64,000 bases of DNA from Siphlonurus alternatus (GCA_949825025.1 OX463785.1:8039979-8103978), one strand, 5' to 3'. Positions 26,742 through 40,835 are shown, counted from the first letter of the stretch. Numbers and translations are program-made. Notes: generated by a model not told the origin, from the sequence alone.

Positions 26742-29700
26742 TAGACACAGGGAGTTTAAACGTTTAAATAAAATTAAAGCTTTTAATGAATAAAATGTAA
26801 AATGTTCATAATACAAATACATTTACCTTATGAACAAGAACTAAATATTATATAAAAAATAAACGATATAATTATACCTAATAATATATATATATATATA
26901 TATTATATATACAAATAATGTGATGTAAGTGTGAAAAGAGGAAAAAGTAAAAAGTAAAAATAATAACATATAAGTACCACCTAATTTTTTTATAAATCTT
27001 GATATAGGTGAAAACATGGGAGGGGGTGGAACCATAGTGAGTGACCAATAGCTTTTTTTTATACTTGTGTCTAGATAATCATGAACTATGTCAGGTAAAA
27101 AATAAAAAGAAGATTGATTATTAGATATATTAAACTTAGTAGACATCATTGCATGGTCTATTCTATATCTCTTGAGAAATGATGAGAGATCGATAAGAGA
27201 AGTCAGCAGCTCCCCCGACTACCTGAAGGCTGGCCATGATTGGCGGCCCTCTTCATCACTCTTATTGTTGCTGAGGGGACGGCCGAGTTAGCAAGGACGG
27301 AAGGACGACGCAAGCAGGACACGTCAGCAGGTGCAGCTTTGTACTTCTCTCCCTTCTTCCTTTTACACTCAACTTTTGTGTGCCGCTATTTTTCTATACT
27401 ATATGAAGGACTAAGGGAGTTTTCATTTTAACTTGTTTTATTTAAATGATAAATCAAAATATTTCTATCAAAATCATTAACGTAATAATTTTGTGTAATT
27501 TAATTAATGTTAAAATAATATATGATTTCTTTGGTTATAATAATTTTAGACCGGTAACATAAAACGAACTGCTGATTCAAATTATATATAGTTTGGAATT
27601 CAAATTTAAAAAATTACTGTTTCATTCTATGTTGGATTAATTATATTAATTAAATTGTGTAGTTACTATTTAAATTAATTGTAACAAAGTAATATTTATG
27701 AACTCCCATTATGAAAGAACGTATGTATAATACTGCATAGTACAGAAGTAACAGAATGCTAGAAATAACAGAAATAAATTATTTAATTTATGCCACGCCA
27801 AACACAATTTGAATTGGAAAATCATAATTAAAACAGAAAATGTATAAAATTATTGTTTTAAATTGAAATTTAAAACAATTGAACAATGGGAATTGAAGGT
27901 AATACTCTAAGGAATAATTATTTTATCAGTTTTTCTTATGATTTGACACCAACAATTTATATTTTATGATGAAATTCTTTCTGCAGCATTTACCATAATT
28001 ATTTATTAATATTTATATGAAAACCATAAATTTTTAAAATGAAACCAGTATCTGGAAATAACATAACAATGCAGTAATTTTTCTTAGCCTAAATTTAGTA
28101 TTTCAAGAAAAGAAAAGAGTTCATGCAATTACGAATAAACGAAACAAGAACATTGACTTCTTTGAGAGAAAAATGAAAAAATCGGCAAAATCAACGTAGT
28201 AGAAACATTTATTTGTTTTCCGATCATATCTCTCGCTTATGTATCCTGTTTGCTATATACTCACATATTTTACAATAAAGGTATCCTTATAAAACAAACC
28301 ACATAATATCAACTTTTCATATACTTTGACTTACCTGAAATGAAACTCATAACACTAACTAAATACTAATAATTATATATATAAAAAAAATTGATTTTGT
28401 TGAGTTCTTCATTACTTTGGTACAGGTATTTTGTTATACCTTATATATATAATAATACCTTTTTTCTGAGAGTGAGAGTAAGAGCATATAAGTACTTTAG
28501 TAGACATTCATTCGAATAGAATGGGCAGAACTTAATTAAATACAGACCCGTGTACTCAAATACCTACATATATAGGCTAGTCAGTTTTAGTCCTTTTCTT
28601 CCCCCCCTTTCTCTATATCTCTCTGTGTTATATGCTGTACATGCTCTCACGTTCTATACCTTTAATAACCATTACTGCACCTATATCCCCCTCTCTCTCC
28701 CTCACCCCCACACAACACATCAAACCTCTAATGAAAATTCTACCATCCGCAGGTTCCATTGCTGTAGACTATCATTCGTGTAATATCCAATGAAATGTGT
28801 TTTTGCTCTCTAATATTTTTTTTCCTGTCCTATATATGTTGTAATGAAAATCAGTATGAGATAGAACAAATATTAGAAAAAAAAAACAACAGTGAACCAT
28901 ATATTATTGTAACTTGTAATATGTTTTTTGTGTTTTAAAACGAAGCTTTTTTTAGAGATTTATATTGGAGTAAATATTATAAATTTTATACCACAGGTGT
29001 ATATTAAAAAGGGATATTTGTTTTTGTCCATGTCAAAATTACTCTGGCATGGTAAAATTTATTTATTGAGTTTTGCATTTTTTAATAAAATATATGGAAA
29101 TAAGTTTAGTCAAATATATATAAAAATAAGTCGCTAATATTTGTGATTTTTTAAAATCGGAATTCAATTTAATTTTTAATGTTATTATATTTATATTTTC
29201 ATAGAATTCGAATTATATTAGATGTTTTTTAAAAAAATAACAGTAAAATTGGCATTTTTGAGTTCAGTATTATAGCTATAATTTACATTTTTGTTAATAA
29301 ACAATAAATACACATGATTAAAAAATTAATTTAAAACATAATATTATAACAACAAAAATTTAATACAGAAATTTTTTAGAACGAGGAGGAAACTTAAAAA
29401 TAATAATAATAATCTGATGAAATAACAAAAAATTCAATTACCTATAAAGCTAACACTTTAAATTATATAGTTTAAACTAAAATCATGCCTATTTTTTATC
29501 AATTAATTACATGTAATCTAACATTGAAAAATTACAATTTAAACAAAGCTTTACTCATTGAGTAATAAACATGACGTCGAGCCGTCAGACGTAAATAGGT
29601 TTTTATTAGGTAAGATGAGGCGGCCAGACGGTAAGGTACTTCAGGATCAATTGGCAAGCATGGGGGCACCTGCATGGCCGCCGCCACTCTGCCCACCAAT

Positions 29701-30580
29701 GAGAGGATGATTGATGATCATATATACTGGACTACCAGGGGGAATAACACGGTGGCTGCTGATCAATTTTAATTTAATAGCAGCTATGGTTTTAAATGGA
29801 TGTCAGGTTATAAAAACCATGTAATTAGTAAATAGAAGTACCCAATAGCTAGGGTTTGATTAAAAAAAATAAATAAATAAATAAAAACCAAGCTTTTTAT
29901 ATATTAATGTATATTATTATATGAAAATTGTAGAACTTATTGTAAGTGATATATTTAGGGCTTAAAAAAATAAAAACTAATAATAATTTAAAAAAATCAG
30001 GTGTAAGCATAATACACAGCAAGGTAAGTATATATGAGTTTAAAAAATAAAACAATATAAAGATATAATTTCCAACACTTTTTTAATTAAATTTCAGATT
30101 TTTAGAAAACGACACTAAAATAATTGTAGAATTACAATTGTATTTTTTTACCATTTAATATTATTGAATTTAATTATTTGACAACAATATAGAAGTGATC
30201 TGATACCATGGAGACTGATTAATATTTAATATTGTTATAAGTGTTATAACATTAAAATTGTAATAATCAGATGATGCCAGGAGTTAAAAATAAATATAAA
30301 ATTTTCAAATCTCCTTATTATATTATAATAATTATTAACATTCCATTACAAATAGAAATTATTTTAAAAAAATCACATAAAAAATTTAAATTATTTTATT
30401 TTCTTTATTAAGCAAAGGTTATATAATATGAGGATATTCTACTGATGCTGATTATATAGGAGTGTTATTCTTGTTCGAGTCTTGGAAATTGTATGACGCC
30501 CGTATAAGGTCACTTCATATGAGATAACCTTGCCTGAAGACTGCCACGTTTTGTATCGCTGCCGTGGACTAGTATGTAGA

Positions 30581-30583
<3 letters not shown>
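26742..30583. other. AT-rich non-coding DNA with GC-richer islands
   Basis: No gene is supported. A short TA tract lies at 26884-26902. The island at about 27190-27400 contains GGCCATGATTGGCGGCC and GCAGGTGCAG. The island at 28560-28760 is pyrimidine-rich. The island at 29570-29765 contains GCATGGCCGCCGCCAC and TGATTGAT. The short ORFs are chance readings. Confidence 0.6.
29570..29765. promoter_or_regulatory. Candidate conserved regulatory island
   Basis: A sharp rise in GC within DNA that is otherwise about three-quarters AT. It contains TGATTGAT at 29708-29715, which fits the Exd/Hox composite consensus, and a GCCGCC/GCCAT block like PHO/YY1 sites at about 29673-29686. No coding frame is convincing. 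Function is inferred from composition and motifs only. Confidence 0.3.

Positions 30584-30663
<80 letters not shown>
30584..30663. repeat. (GA)40 microsatellite
   Basis: An uninterrupted GA dinucleotide tract. The Arg-Glu and Leu-Ser ORFs over it are artefacts. A GC-richer island with CGGCCATCATG follows at about 30740. Confidence 0.97.
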
Positions 30664-30666
<3 letters not shown>

Positions 30667-31645
30667 CAGGAAGATGCTGCTGGACCCACCAATCAAGACT
30701 CATCTCGCGAGGTCATCTACAACCCACCTCTCTATCTACTCTCACACAGGCGGCCATCATGCAAGCCTTAAAAAAATAAAACCTGTCTGACTTAACCAAC
30801 CAAGTCAAATAAAAAAAAAAAAAAAAAAATTATAATAGGTTGCTTCATATATAATGCAAAGCTATTAGAAAGTGTAGGTATAATATATATTTTTAATTAT
30901 GTATTAGGTTTGATTGTTACATGATATAAAAAGTGTTTTTTTTTAATTGTCTGGTATAAATATACTTTATAGTAAATTGAAAATTCAATTTTACCTTAAA
31001 ATATAGATATTGTATGTAAATTATATACTGTATTTTATTTAATAACAATTTTTGAAATTTTAAATTTTATGTATTTTATATTTTATATTAAAATAACATT
31101 GATTTAAAATCATAATATGTTTGATTGTGTATTTAAAAACAATATATTTTTTTAAATTATTATTTAAAATAAATATTCTTAACCATTTATGAAATCTGAA
31201 AATGGTACATATATATTTAGTGTATGAATTTGTTAGCTCTAACAGACGAGCGCAAATTATAAAATATGTGGTTGTTCCAAATATACCTAATATATAAATG
31301 ATTGAAAGGTATATTTGACGTGAAATAATTGAGAATCGTAATAAAAACATTGGATAGTATCATAATATGTTTGCAAAGTATGTTATAAAAAGGAATGAAA
31401 ATTTCATAACTATTTTTAATTGGCTACACTTTCATGTGTTTCTCAAGGTTCTCAACCTGCAGGTACTCACAGAAAAAAGTCTCTTAACTTATTTAGATCG
31501 AACGTCTTGATTCTAGTGTCCCTGAGTGTACCTTCTCATTGTTTTTCCTTGCATCACGCTGCATGATATCAACATATATAAGAAAGAAGGAGCTTTCAAG
31601 GCAACATGTAAATAAAAAATAATCCAGTTCTTACGTTTGGAATGT

Positions 31646-31647
<2 letters not shown>

Positions 31648-31701
<54 letters not shown>
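31648..31701. repeat. (GA)27 microsatellite
   Basis: An uninterrupted GA tract, about 1 kb downstream of the larger one at 30584. Confidence 0.97.
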
Positions 31702-31704
<3 letters not shown>

Positions 31705-34280
31705 CTCCAATCATAATGCTACGTCTTTTCTCTATGACCTTAAATGGTTTGAATTGTAATTTGATTGGTAGAAGACTACGATAGAAATTTATATGGCTAC
31801 CGTTATTTTTTTTATTATATAAGAATCTTAGCTTTGAAGCAATGGACTATACAGGATCCAAGATTTTTTTTTGTCTGATGTCCTATCAGTTTAATGCACT
31901 TGTTGAAAACTTTATAGCCCTCTTTTACTTTAATGCATCATCAGAAAATACCATTTTTAACATGTGCATGAAATTATATTATAATATAGTATAATTAAAT
32001 TTTGTAATAATAAAATAAATTGGACAAGAAATTAAAAAAAAAAACTAATGAAATGAGTGTAACTGTGCCCCTTTTTTTAGTCGGTCATTTATATGTTACC
32101 ACCCCACCTAATCATACAAATATCAATGATTTATAAGAGATAAGCCAATTTCTTGAAACAATTTTATATAAGGATTACTCTTTATTGATATCAAAATATA
32201 TTTGAAAATATATTTGACAGAAATTAGGAAATCGACTCCCTAAATAAAACAATATTATGATTAATTTCCTATGTTGAAGAATTTGCAGATTTATAAAATA
32301 ATTACTTATATTTTAGGTAGCAATCTGTTTTTAAAGAACACACTTCTTCAAGTTAAATCTTGAAGTACCCTCCACAACACAAGCACTGCATCAACAACTT
32401 GGAGTGCTCATTAAGGAGATACTTCTTATATTTTAATGAAGACATAAAAAAATAAGCAGCAGGATATTTATTATTAATTACTTATGGTACAATTAATAAA
32501 GATAATGATAACAGGTAATATACAAAAAGCACTTATATAAATATGAAATGGTTGTGCATTCGTTTCATGGAATTAATACAAATGAAAGCATGGTTTTTAA
32601 AAATTATTATTTCTTAACTTTTATAATTAAATTATTATATTTATGATCAAATTAATACAAATACAGTATGATAATCAAAGCCTTTGAAACTAACTTCTTA
32701 GTCTTAAAAGTTTGAGTACTTTTAATCGTGGTAAATATAAATTGTTTAAAAGGACTCTTTAATTGAATAATTTTCAAAAAAAATATATAATATTTTATGA
32801 TCATACAGCAATATATAGAGACTGCGTTAATTCACCGAAATTCTAATATAATTGACCAGTAAATTACAAAGTTTCAGTAAAGACACTACAGAAGATCACC
32901 TTTGTGTTATAAGAAGATGTCTCGCAGTTTTGATACATGGACACAGCATATTTAAAACGTTACATATTCAAATTCCAATCACGAATCTGATTTACTTTAT
33001 GTTCTCTGTGCAGAAATTTCATCTGATTCCTGCTTCAAGAATCATTATTACACATGCTAATGCATGGTATTTACGAACAATATAATATATTTTGCTCAAA
33101 TTTATGTTCAGCCCCCTTAACTAAAAAAAAAATTAAAAAATATGAAAAATGTGCCTTTTATAGCCACTGAAAATATCAGTCGGGGTTGTCAAAGTCATCA
33201 CTTCGCATGACATAAAATATAAATATTACGTAATTTCATTCATGTCATATTGCAATCATTAATTTCACCTGTTGCAAAATTTCAAACTGACGAAATTAAG
33301 AATTTTATTCGATCCAATTAGGTGGGATTTACAGAGGATGTCTCAGAGATAAAAATTCAGCTTCATCACCATACAAGTATTGTCACTATAGGAATTGCAC
33401 CCTACTTTTATATAATTTATATGAATTATTTTGTAATAGTTTTATTCTAAAATGAAGGTGTATACGAAATTATAATAATTGAGTTGAGCAATAGAAGTGT
33501 TAATTTTTTAAAGAATTTAATTCAAAGATAATAATAATTATATATTGTATACTTCCATACATCATAGTTTCATAATTCTACAGCTTTTTTCTTACTCATT
33601 AAAACATTTAAAGCAAAAATAAAACTATTTATATAAAAAATGGTATTTTTCATTTGTATAATTTTAAAACTTTAATTTCAAATTCCTTTTTTTTTAAAGG
33701 CACAATTTTTTTGCATTTAATATTCAGAATGTGACGTTATGAAATATGTGTTGAGAAAAACAAGAGAAAGGTGATGGCTGATTTAAATGAAGACTCGTAA
33801 GAGAATATAAAATAGGTAGTATAAATATTAAATTTCATAATCATTAAAATATGAAATAATATTAACGTCAACCATATAGGATTTATAACAATGTCAACAA
33901 GATCCTATCATGATGACGACATTCATTAATCACCTCAACGTAGTGTCATTAAATGGCTGTACCTTCATGAAAAAATGATATCTTGGAAAAGAATGAGTAT
34001 TGTATGGAGAGTTAGACAGACAGAAGTTCTATTGCAATGCAAGAAAGGAATTTGTTCATTTTAAGCCTTAGGTGTCGCCGACAAGAGAAGTCTCTCGTTA
34101 TGAATGCATGCAAGCTAGCAGCAAGCAGCCCACCCAACAGACGGAAAAGAAAAGTAATAAGGGAGGAGACATCATATTCAGATGATGAAGGAAAAAAAAT
34201 ATAGTGTAAGGGTGGGTTGGAAAAAAATTATATAAAACTATGAAAAAAAATATGAAAATTATTTCTTTCCTGAATATATT

Positions 34281-34343
<63 letters not shown>

Positions 34344-36234
34344 GGGTGTATATTTTGGTTTATGTTATAAATCAAAATAATATTTAATGATGATTATAGT
34401 TACATTATAAAATAATTAAAAAATACAGAAAAACAATTTTGTGTACATAATTTTTAATATTTTTAAATAATACAAAACATATAATAAAAAATTAAATTTA
34501 ATATTTGTTTTTTATTTTTTAAATTAATTAAAACTGTAATTAAATATTTTTTTTTAATTTAAAGTTTTATTTTAAAACATATGAATCTGTTACATAATTT
34601 TTATTTTAATTAACATATTAATAAACTACGAACACTATTGTTGAAATCAACCTATTGTAACCAATAATAATATGGTATTTGTTCTTGGGTGTAAAGCTCG
34701 ACCAACTTCAATAATCATGAAAGTTAAATTAAAGTGAGAAAAATTAAAAATTATGTTAATTTTGTATCTGTAATGGCAAATTATTAAACAAGACAATATA
34801 ATTTAATTTTAAGGTGATTAAAATGTGTTGCATGTCAAGAATTTTTTTTTAATAAAAATTAATGCACTAAAATCACTTAACTCGGGCGTTTTTAATTTAT
34901 AAACTGCATTTTTTTTTATATATTTATACATAAGATAAAAGCATGCACAGAAGAAAATAAGAAAGATAAGTTACCTTTCTGAACGCGTGCAAGCACCATT
35001 AATCGAGTCGTAGAAAGACAGAGGTGACATACGCGAGGTAGCATGTTTTATGGCTGCTATTATTTCACAAGTTATTATTATCCAGTAGTAACAGCTATAG
35101 GCCTCATGCAGGTGTGACAACACTACACTATATACACTAACTGGATGGATAAAAAATATGGCAAGCAACATTAAATTTATTGAGTTTTATGTCATAAATT
35201 GTATTTTTTTACCCTCCATATCTGAAAGGTGTTGAAATTGAATATTACTTTTTTTTTATGCTGCTTGTAAAAACAAATAAAATAGTAATGTATAAAATCA
35301 ATATTTAAGGGGGTGTAATATTTTTTAATATAAAGAAATTCTGTTTTATACTGCGTGTATTCAAGCAATTTATGTATGGATTTTGTGCATAATTTGAAAA
35401 AAGAACACATTGTGTAATTTATAATGAATCAAAGAGTTTAAATATTAAAAAAGGAAATTATGTTTCTTGGAATCTGCACATTATTCCGACACGATATAGT
35501 TTATTATTTGTACAACTGGCTGAAATTTATAACACTGTGTATCAGTAAGCCTAAAATTTATACTATATTTTTCTGCCATTATTGCGCATAACATTAATAT
35601 TAATTAATATTAATTGCATTCCATAATATATGTAAACAAAGAAGAAACAAATAAAAAGTGATTCCTCGTCACTAAATTACTTTTTTTCTGGTTTGATAAA
35701 TTCAAATTTTCCCCCGATGTATATATAGAAAAAAAAATAATAGCAGGGATTCCTAATTAAATTAATGTAATATTATATAATAATAATGTTAAATTTTATC
35801 CCTATATGTACTGATAAACAATATAAAGCTTACTTTTAGAATTATTCATTTATTATGATTAATCATGGACGAGTTTTATGACGTTAGTTAATTACATTTT
35901 ATATAATTACATAATAAATTAATAAATATATACAAGGATTTAATATTTTTGAAAATTTTAAATTGAAAGAAAAAAAAATCACGTGATGCACCCCAAATTG
36001 AATAAATTTGTAAAACTATAAATTTGAACAAATTTTTTGCATTTGCCTTACTTTTGAATTTTCAGAAAACTGTTACAAATTTGGGGTATATCTTCATATT
36101 ATGTGTGTTATAAGGATTATGTCTTCAAGAGACTTCAAGTACTGCACGTGTAACATTTCATTTTAGGATATTACAATTTCTATATAGCTGTTAAGATTTG
36201 TCAACTTACTTCTTTACGAAGTCCAGTTCCTTTA
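31702..36234. other. AT-rich non-coding DNA
   Basis: No gene is seen. A long TA tract lies at 34284-34341. GC-richer spots lie at about 34060-34150 (AATGCATGCAAGCTAGCAGC) and 34975-35125. A weak inverted repeat (CCCCAAATT at 35991 and AATTTGGGG at 36078) could mark a decayed small element. Confidence 0.6.
34284..34341. repeat. (TA)n microsatellite
   Basis: About 29 uninterrupted TA dinucleotides. Confidence 0.97.
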
Positions 36235-36380
36235 AAGAGGCATTCACAAAGCCTTAAGGCCACATTTAGGGCTCGATAATTTAAGACCAGAAATTTTGGG
36301 TCTAAAAAGCATGCCTAAAATCAGGCTTTAAATTATCGAGCTTTAAATGTGGCCTTAGGGCTTTGTGAATGTCCCTTTTA
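36235..36380. mobile_element. Fold-back MITE, family 1, copy 2
   Basis: A nearly complete inverted repeat. The left arm AAAGAGGCATTCACAAAGCC mirrors the right arm, which ends GGGCTTTGTGAATGTCCCTTT. The arms extend about 60 bp each around an asymmetric centre containing AGACCAGAAATTTTGGG. That centre matches the copy at 85-218 in reverse orientation. A TA dinucleotide lies near each end, but the target duplication is ambiguous. Confidence 0.85.
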
Positions 36381-38699
36381 ATGTCTAATTATAATTCGAG
36401 TCCAAATTAGCTGGGACTCGTGGCTCTTAGACGTTGGAAATTTCCTAATTCAATTTAATATGTAAGTTTTTAGCATACGTCTAATGAAATAAAGTAGCCA
36501 AGAAGTATGTATCTTTAACATCTAATTAAAATATTATTACTATCCATTATAGATTGCATAAAAATTAGAAAAATTAAAATTTAATGTGAAATTTATGAAA
36601 TAATCTGCTAAAAAAAAACTTTTTTTCTTCATATTTAATATACTGTATGGTACACGAGTATCAATAATGTTATATGATGCAATACCTATAACTTCCTTAT
36701 TTTTTTTTGTTATGTACAAATGATGTGAAATATTTCTAGTAGAAGTTACAACAATATAATAAAGCATTATGATGAAGTCGGGAAACATTTCCATACTTCC
36801 TGCAGTCATAAAGCCTAATGTCAGTAAGTATATGAACCCCCCGTGTTATGAGACGGTGGGTTTGCATGATGTCCCTGCTTACTACGTGTATCGGAGCTCA
36901 CATCATACTTCATATTGACTTGATGGACCAAACCAAGATAACGCAACAAAAGGAGGTCCTCTTGGAGAACGGTCACTGGAGTATTTTCACAAAAATTATG
37001 AGGAACTATGGAATATAAATGAAAACATAAATATTATACGTTATTTTTTTGGTATATAATTATGCATTATAATTAAATTATATATATTTAGCCATATTTA
37101 TGTAACCATTACATTTATATGTACGTTAAGAAAATTCCCTTGTAGCTTCAAATGAGTGTTAAATAATTTTTTATTTTAATTTATAAAATATTTATTAAAA
37201 ATTTATTTTATATATTTTTACCAATTTATTATATTATATTTTAAAACAATTAAAATTTGTTTTTTATTTTAGACATTTTTATTTGTTGCATACATTTAAT
37301 TTGTAAAAAGTATAAAAAAATTTAAATTAAATCTATAATATTTTGGAATAAATTTTTATAAATTTATTAAATTGCCAATAAAAGATTATATTGCGTTGTA
37401 GTAATTTTAATTGTCTTTCTACTGGTGTTAATGGCGATTATGCGAATGATTTGTATGTTTTTATTTTGTTTCCAAAGTGGCACCTGAAAACAACGAAATT
37501 ATTGTGCGATTATGCTAGAGGGTCCATTCGATATATTTAATACTAACATAATTTCATATTTTAATTTTAACATCTAACATAACAAATAAATGATGCATTA
37601 TTTAGTCAAGATATTAAAATACCAATCAAAAATTACAAATCCCCTCTCTATAATTATAAAATATAGATAATCTTCATTTATTTCAATAAAAAATTCAAGA
37701 TTAATGTAAATTTTTAAAATTTGTGTATACCTTTGCATAAAAACCAATATTTTTATTACTAAACTAATCAATTTATCTACAACTGTGCATGCACTGTTCT
37801 ACCTCCTTATTTACATGACCATGGAATGTACCGGAGGTATATGATGACACGAGCGGGGCCAAATGGTACCTGCCCGCCTCCTCTTGCGACATTTGCCTGC
37901 CCAGATAAAATATTATGATGACGTAACGGTATAGGAAACATAAAAATAGAAGGAATAATATATTCAAATTGATACGATTTACAACAAAGCATCAAGAAAA
38001 ATAGAATGGCAACTCACTACGTTGTCATGCAGCAAAATTAAGATATGTTTTCTGTAAAAGTATAACATTGTAACTGATATCTGATTTAGTATCTGTTCTG
38101 ATTTTTCTTTTTATTATTAAATTTTAACATTTATGAGAAAAATAAAGAATGTTATAATGAGGTTTTCTACAGAAAGTTTATACTGCTTGAAATTAAGAAC
38201 TTTCAAGAAATTTAGTAACTGAATTAATTATTTGAAACTAAGTAAGTAGAGCAATAAGCACCCCCACCTCCTAAAAATTATGTTTACAATTATTAATATG
38301 CTGGAGAAACTGATACAATTTGTTCTTATTTATCTAATTTATTAGCTATAAATTTCCAAATCTAAAAGTAGCAATCAAATGTAAAATATAAAATACACAA
38401 CATAACGAAGTAAGATGCAATAAGGTTTTTGTTTTGTATTTCCAGAAGCCCACATAACGTGTTTAAGTGAGATGGTTAATTTAAAATTTTCTATATTATT
38501 GAAAACTTTGGAAACACGGCTAAAACCACATAAAATATACACTCAATATACACTCAAACAATCAAAACATGTTCATCTTGTAACAAATCTTGTTTGACGA
38601 TCTCGCTCTGAGGTTAGGCAACTTGTTCAGTTTCAAAACTGAACCTCAGGGCTTGAAGACGATACCTTGCTCAAATACTGTGTATGTAAAACTTCCTTT
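36381..38699. other. AT-rich non-coding DNA with two islands
   Basis: No gene is supported. Islands of mixed sequence lie at about 36840-36990 and 37780-37930. The second contains ATTTACATGACCATGGAATG and GATGACGTAACGG. A perfect inverted repeat GTTCAGTTT-ca-AAACTGAAC lies at 38625-38644, directly before the arthropod-type repeat. Confidence 0.5.
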
Positions 38700-38950
38700 T
38701 TTTTTGCTTCAACTGAACCCTGTTGTAGGGTGCTGACCATAATTCTAGTGACTGAATTGAAGTTCCCGGCTCTTCGTTGACCCAAATTTTTTGGGTCCCT
38801 TCCAAACCGGGACGATCATGACCTAAGCCTTCCATCCCAGCATTCACCTGATTGTGACTGAGGAAACCATGGAAACCTCAGTCAGGATGGTCGGCAATTG
38901 ATGGAGGATGTCATGAATCACCTCCCGATGATTATATGATAATGATTATG
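38700..38950. repeat. Arthropod-type dispersed repeat fragment
   Basis: The segment reading CCCAGCATTCACCTG, then GAGGAAACCATGGAAACC, then CAGTCAGGATGGTCGG, resembles a repeat I remember from many insect genomes (typically a GGAAACCATGGAAAACC and CAGGATGGCCGG pattern). Within it, TGACTGAGG and CCTCAGTCA form a 9-bp inverted repeat around AAACCATGGAAA. The identification rests on memory, without a search. Confidence 0.5.
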
Positions 38951-39239
38951 GATGATAAGATCTCAAGATATTCTATGAAAGCGGACTTTCTTGAATGTTA
39001 AAGTGTATTACAGTGTATTTAAGTGTATAATATTATATAGTTAAGTGGTATTACATTTAAACTTTAAGATATTTTAAATACAAGATTTGAAAAGTTTTAT
39101 TGTATAAATCAAACGAGTACTATTTGCTTTACATTCAAGATCCTTTAACTACTAACTTGATAGTCTTCACACCCTTTTTTTTTTTTAATTATAGTAAATA
39201 ATTTCATATCAATGGGGTATTGGTTTTCATTTGAAATCA

Positions 39240-39480
39240 GACCCAAGCCTCAACTTCTGAGAACACGAATTGCCCGACCACGAGTGACCTCTTTGAAGAT
39301 CAGGGTCGTGAAGAAAGAGCGCCTTGTCCTGTGGCATGACTCACTACCTGACTGACATGTGAGGAGATCTGAGATGACGTCACCACAGCTTCCTTGATAA
39401 GAGGTGCTTACGAGGATGAGTCTTATGACATTTCTTGCTGGTGATGTGGCAACTTCGTTCACTTAGCTTTAAAGTTTACT
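39240..39480. promoter_or_regulatory. Candidate regulatory island with CRE and AP-1-like sites
   Basis: A GC-richer block containing GATGACGTCACC (CRE-like palindrome) and CATGACTCAC (AP-1-like). The 70-codon ORF on the minus strand has no recognisable domain. The block lies next to the hairpin at 39488. Confidence 0.25.
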
Positions 39481-39487
39481 TATAAAC

Positions 39488-39560
39488 CACGAGGTTTTAT
39501 TACTATTATAGACCTTATTTACATGTAACATAAGATCTATAATAGCATCAAAACCTCGTG
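39488..39560. ncRNA. Precursor-miRNA-like hairpin, candidate
   Basis: A 73-nt fold-back. The 31-nt arms begin CACGAGGTTTT and end AAAACCTCGTG and pair with four mismatches. The apex contains TTACATGTAA. Size and mismatch pattern fit an animal pre-miRNA, and either strand could be the precursor. No known mature miRNA was recognised. A very small fold-back transposon would look similar. Confidence 0.35.
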
Positions 39561-40199
39561 TATACGACACATATTTTGAGGCGATGACAATATTATGATT
39601 TTTTTTTTTCAGGGATTTTCTCCTATGAATTTAAAGCTTGAAGTGGGATAATATAATAGATTGCATTATAGGTATAAAGGAATAAGAGAGGGTAAATATC
39701 GTAGCGACTGACCTTAATTTTTAATTTAATTGGGTAAAATACCAATATGAAGAATTTTCTAAAAAGTTATTTCGACACATGTATAGTACGAGTATAATTA
39801 ATAAGATAATTAACATAAAAAGTACATAAATTCACTTGATATAAAATTGGTCTATTTTTTTTGCAATTCTGATCTTTTTTACTTAATTTTTTTATTTTAA
39901 TTCATTTTATTCGTCCAATTCCAGATACATAAATATTTAAGTTAAAAGTTAAACTAAAAAAGTTGAAAAATTGCACAACTTAAAAATATTGAAGAACAGG
40001 CAAATTCTGCCTTCGAATAAATTCAGATCATATCATATTCAATTCTCTTTCCGCATGAGGACAACATTAAGAAATTAAAATTTTGATTGCCTTACAACGG
40101 ACACAATACGTAACATTGTAACAAAATATTATTACGGAAATGTGTCAATACTCTCCAATGTTAGATATCCTACCAAGTTTTATATTGAACTTTCAACAT

Positions 40200-40450
40200 G
40201 TGGCGAGCAGCATGCAAGCAAGTAAGAGTTAAGTCAGTTAAGTGTGTAATCGTATAGGGAAATTCCGTGTGCTTGGCCCCCGCTGGGTTATGTAGATATG
40301 GAGCAGCCTTTCAGAGCAGATCACTTAGCAAGCAACTCTAATGCACGCAGCACCGTCCAACAGTTCACCTAGCGAAGAAGGAACTCGGTGGGGGTCGCAC
40401 TCTCATGCAAATGTAGAGCAGTTCGCTGCCAGACCAGCAAAATTTGCAAA
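40200..40450. promoter_or_regulatory. GC-richer non-coding island
   Basis: A mixed-sequence block (for example AGCAGCATGCAAGCAAG, TGGCCCCCGCTGGG) inside AT-rich DNA. No frame stays open usefully. It could be cis-regulatory. Nothing specific was identified. Confidence 0.2.
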
Positions 40451-40555
40451 CTTTTTCATTTTGTTTTGATCATGCAGTGATTTTATTATATACCATTTTA
40501 ATATACTTGAAAAGTTACCTTTAATTAATTATAATTAATCCTAGCATTACCTGGA

Positions 40556-40684
40556 GGGGGGGGGGGGAGAATTGAAACGTCACACAACTCTTTTAAAGTT
40601 GGAAAAAAGTGTGAAATACTGCTCCGAAAAAATCAATTTTTTTTTAATAAAAAAGTAATATATTTCCGCGAAAAAAAAATAGTG

Positions 40685-40723
<39 letters not shown>

Positions 40724-40802
40724 ATGTGATTTGAATAGCGGGACGTTTCGGCCATCCTCCCTAGAGGAAAAAAAAAATAAAAAAAATTGGTAATATCTAG
40801 GG

Positions 40803-40833
<31 letters not shown>

Positions 40834-40835
40834 CT
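40556..40835. repeat. Cluster of simple repeats (G12, T31, TA)
   Basis: A run of 12 G at 40556-40567, a run of about 31 T at 40688-40718, and a TA tract at about 40807-40833 occur within 280 bp. The lysine-rich ORF across them is an artefact. Confidence 0.95.

Noticed and set aside
4536..26755. Target-site duplication of the 22-kb element (AGGG on both sides)
   Set aside because: The AGGG copies lie at unequal distances from the two ends and are only 4 bp, so they are not convincing.
30470..30490. tRNA-like B box (GTTCGAGTC)
   Set aside because: No matching A box, cloverleaf arms or terminator could be placed around it.
30439..30790. Arg-Glu and Leu-Ser repeat proteins
   Set aside because: They are produced by the GA dinucleotide tract read in different frames. 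The same applies to ORFs at 31513, 41011 and 52651-52988.
35985..36090. Small inverted repeat CCCCAAATT/AATTTGGGG as a MITE
   Set aside because: The arms match only over about 10-15 bp with mismatches and no second copy was seen. It may be chance in AT-rich DNA.
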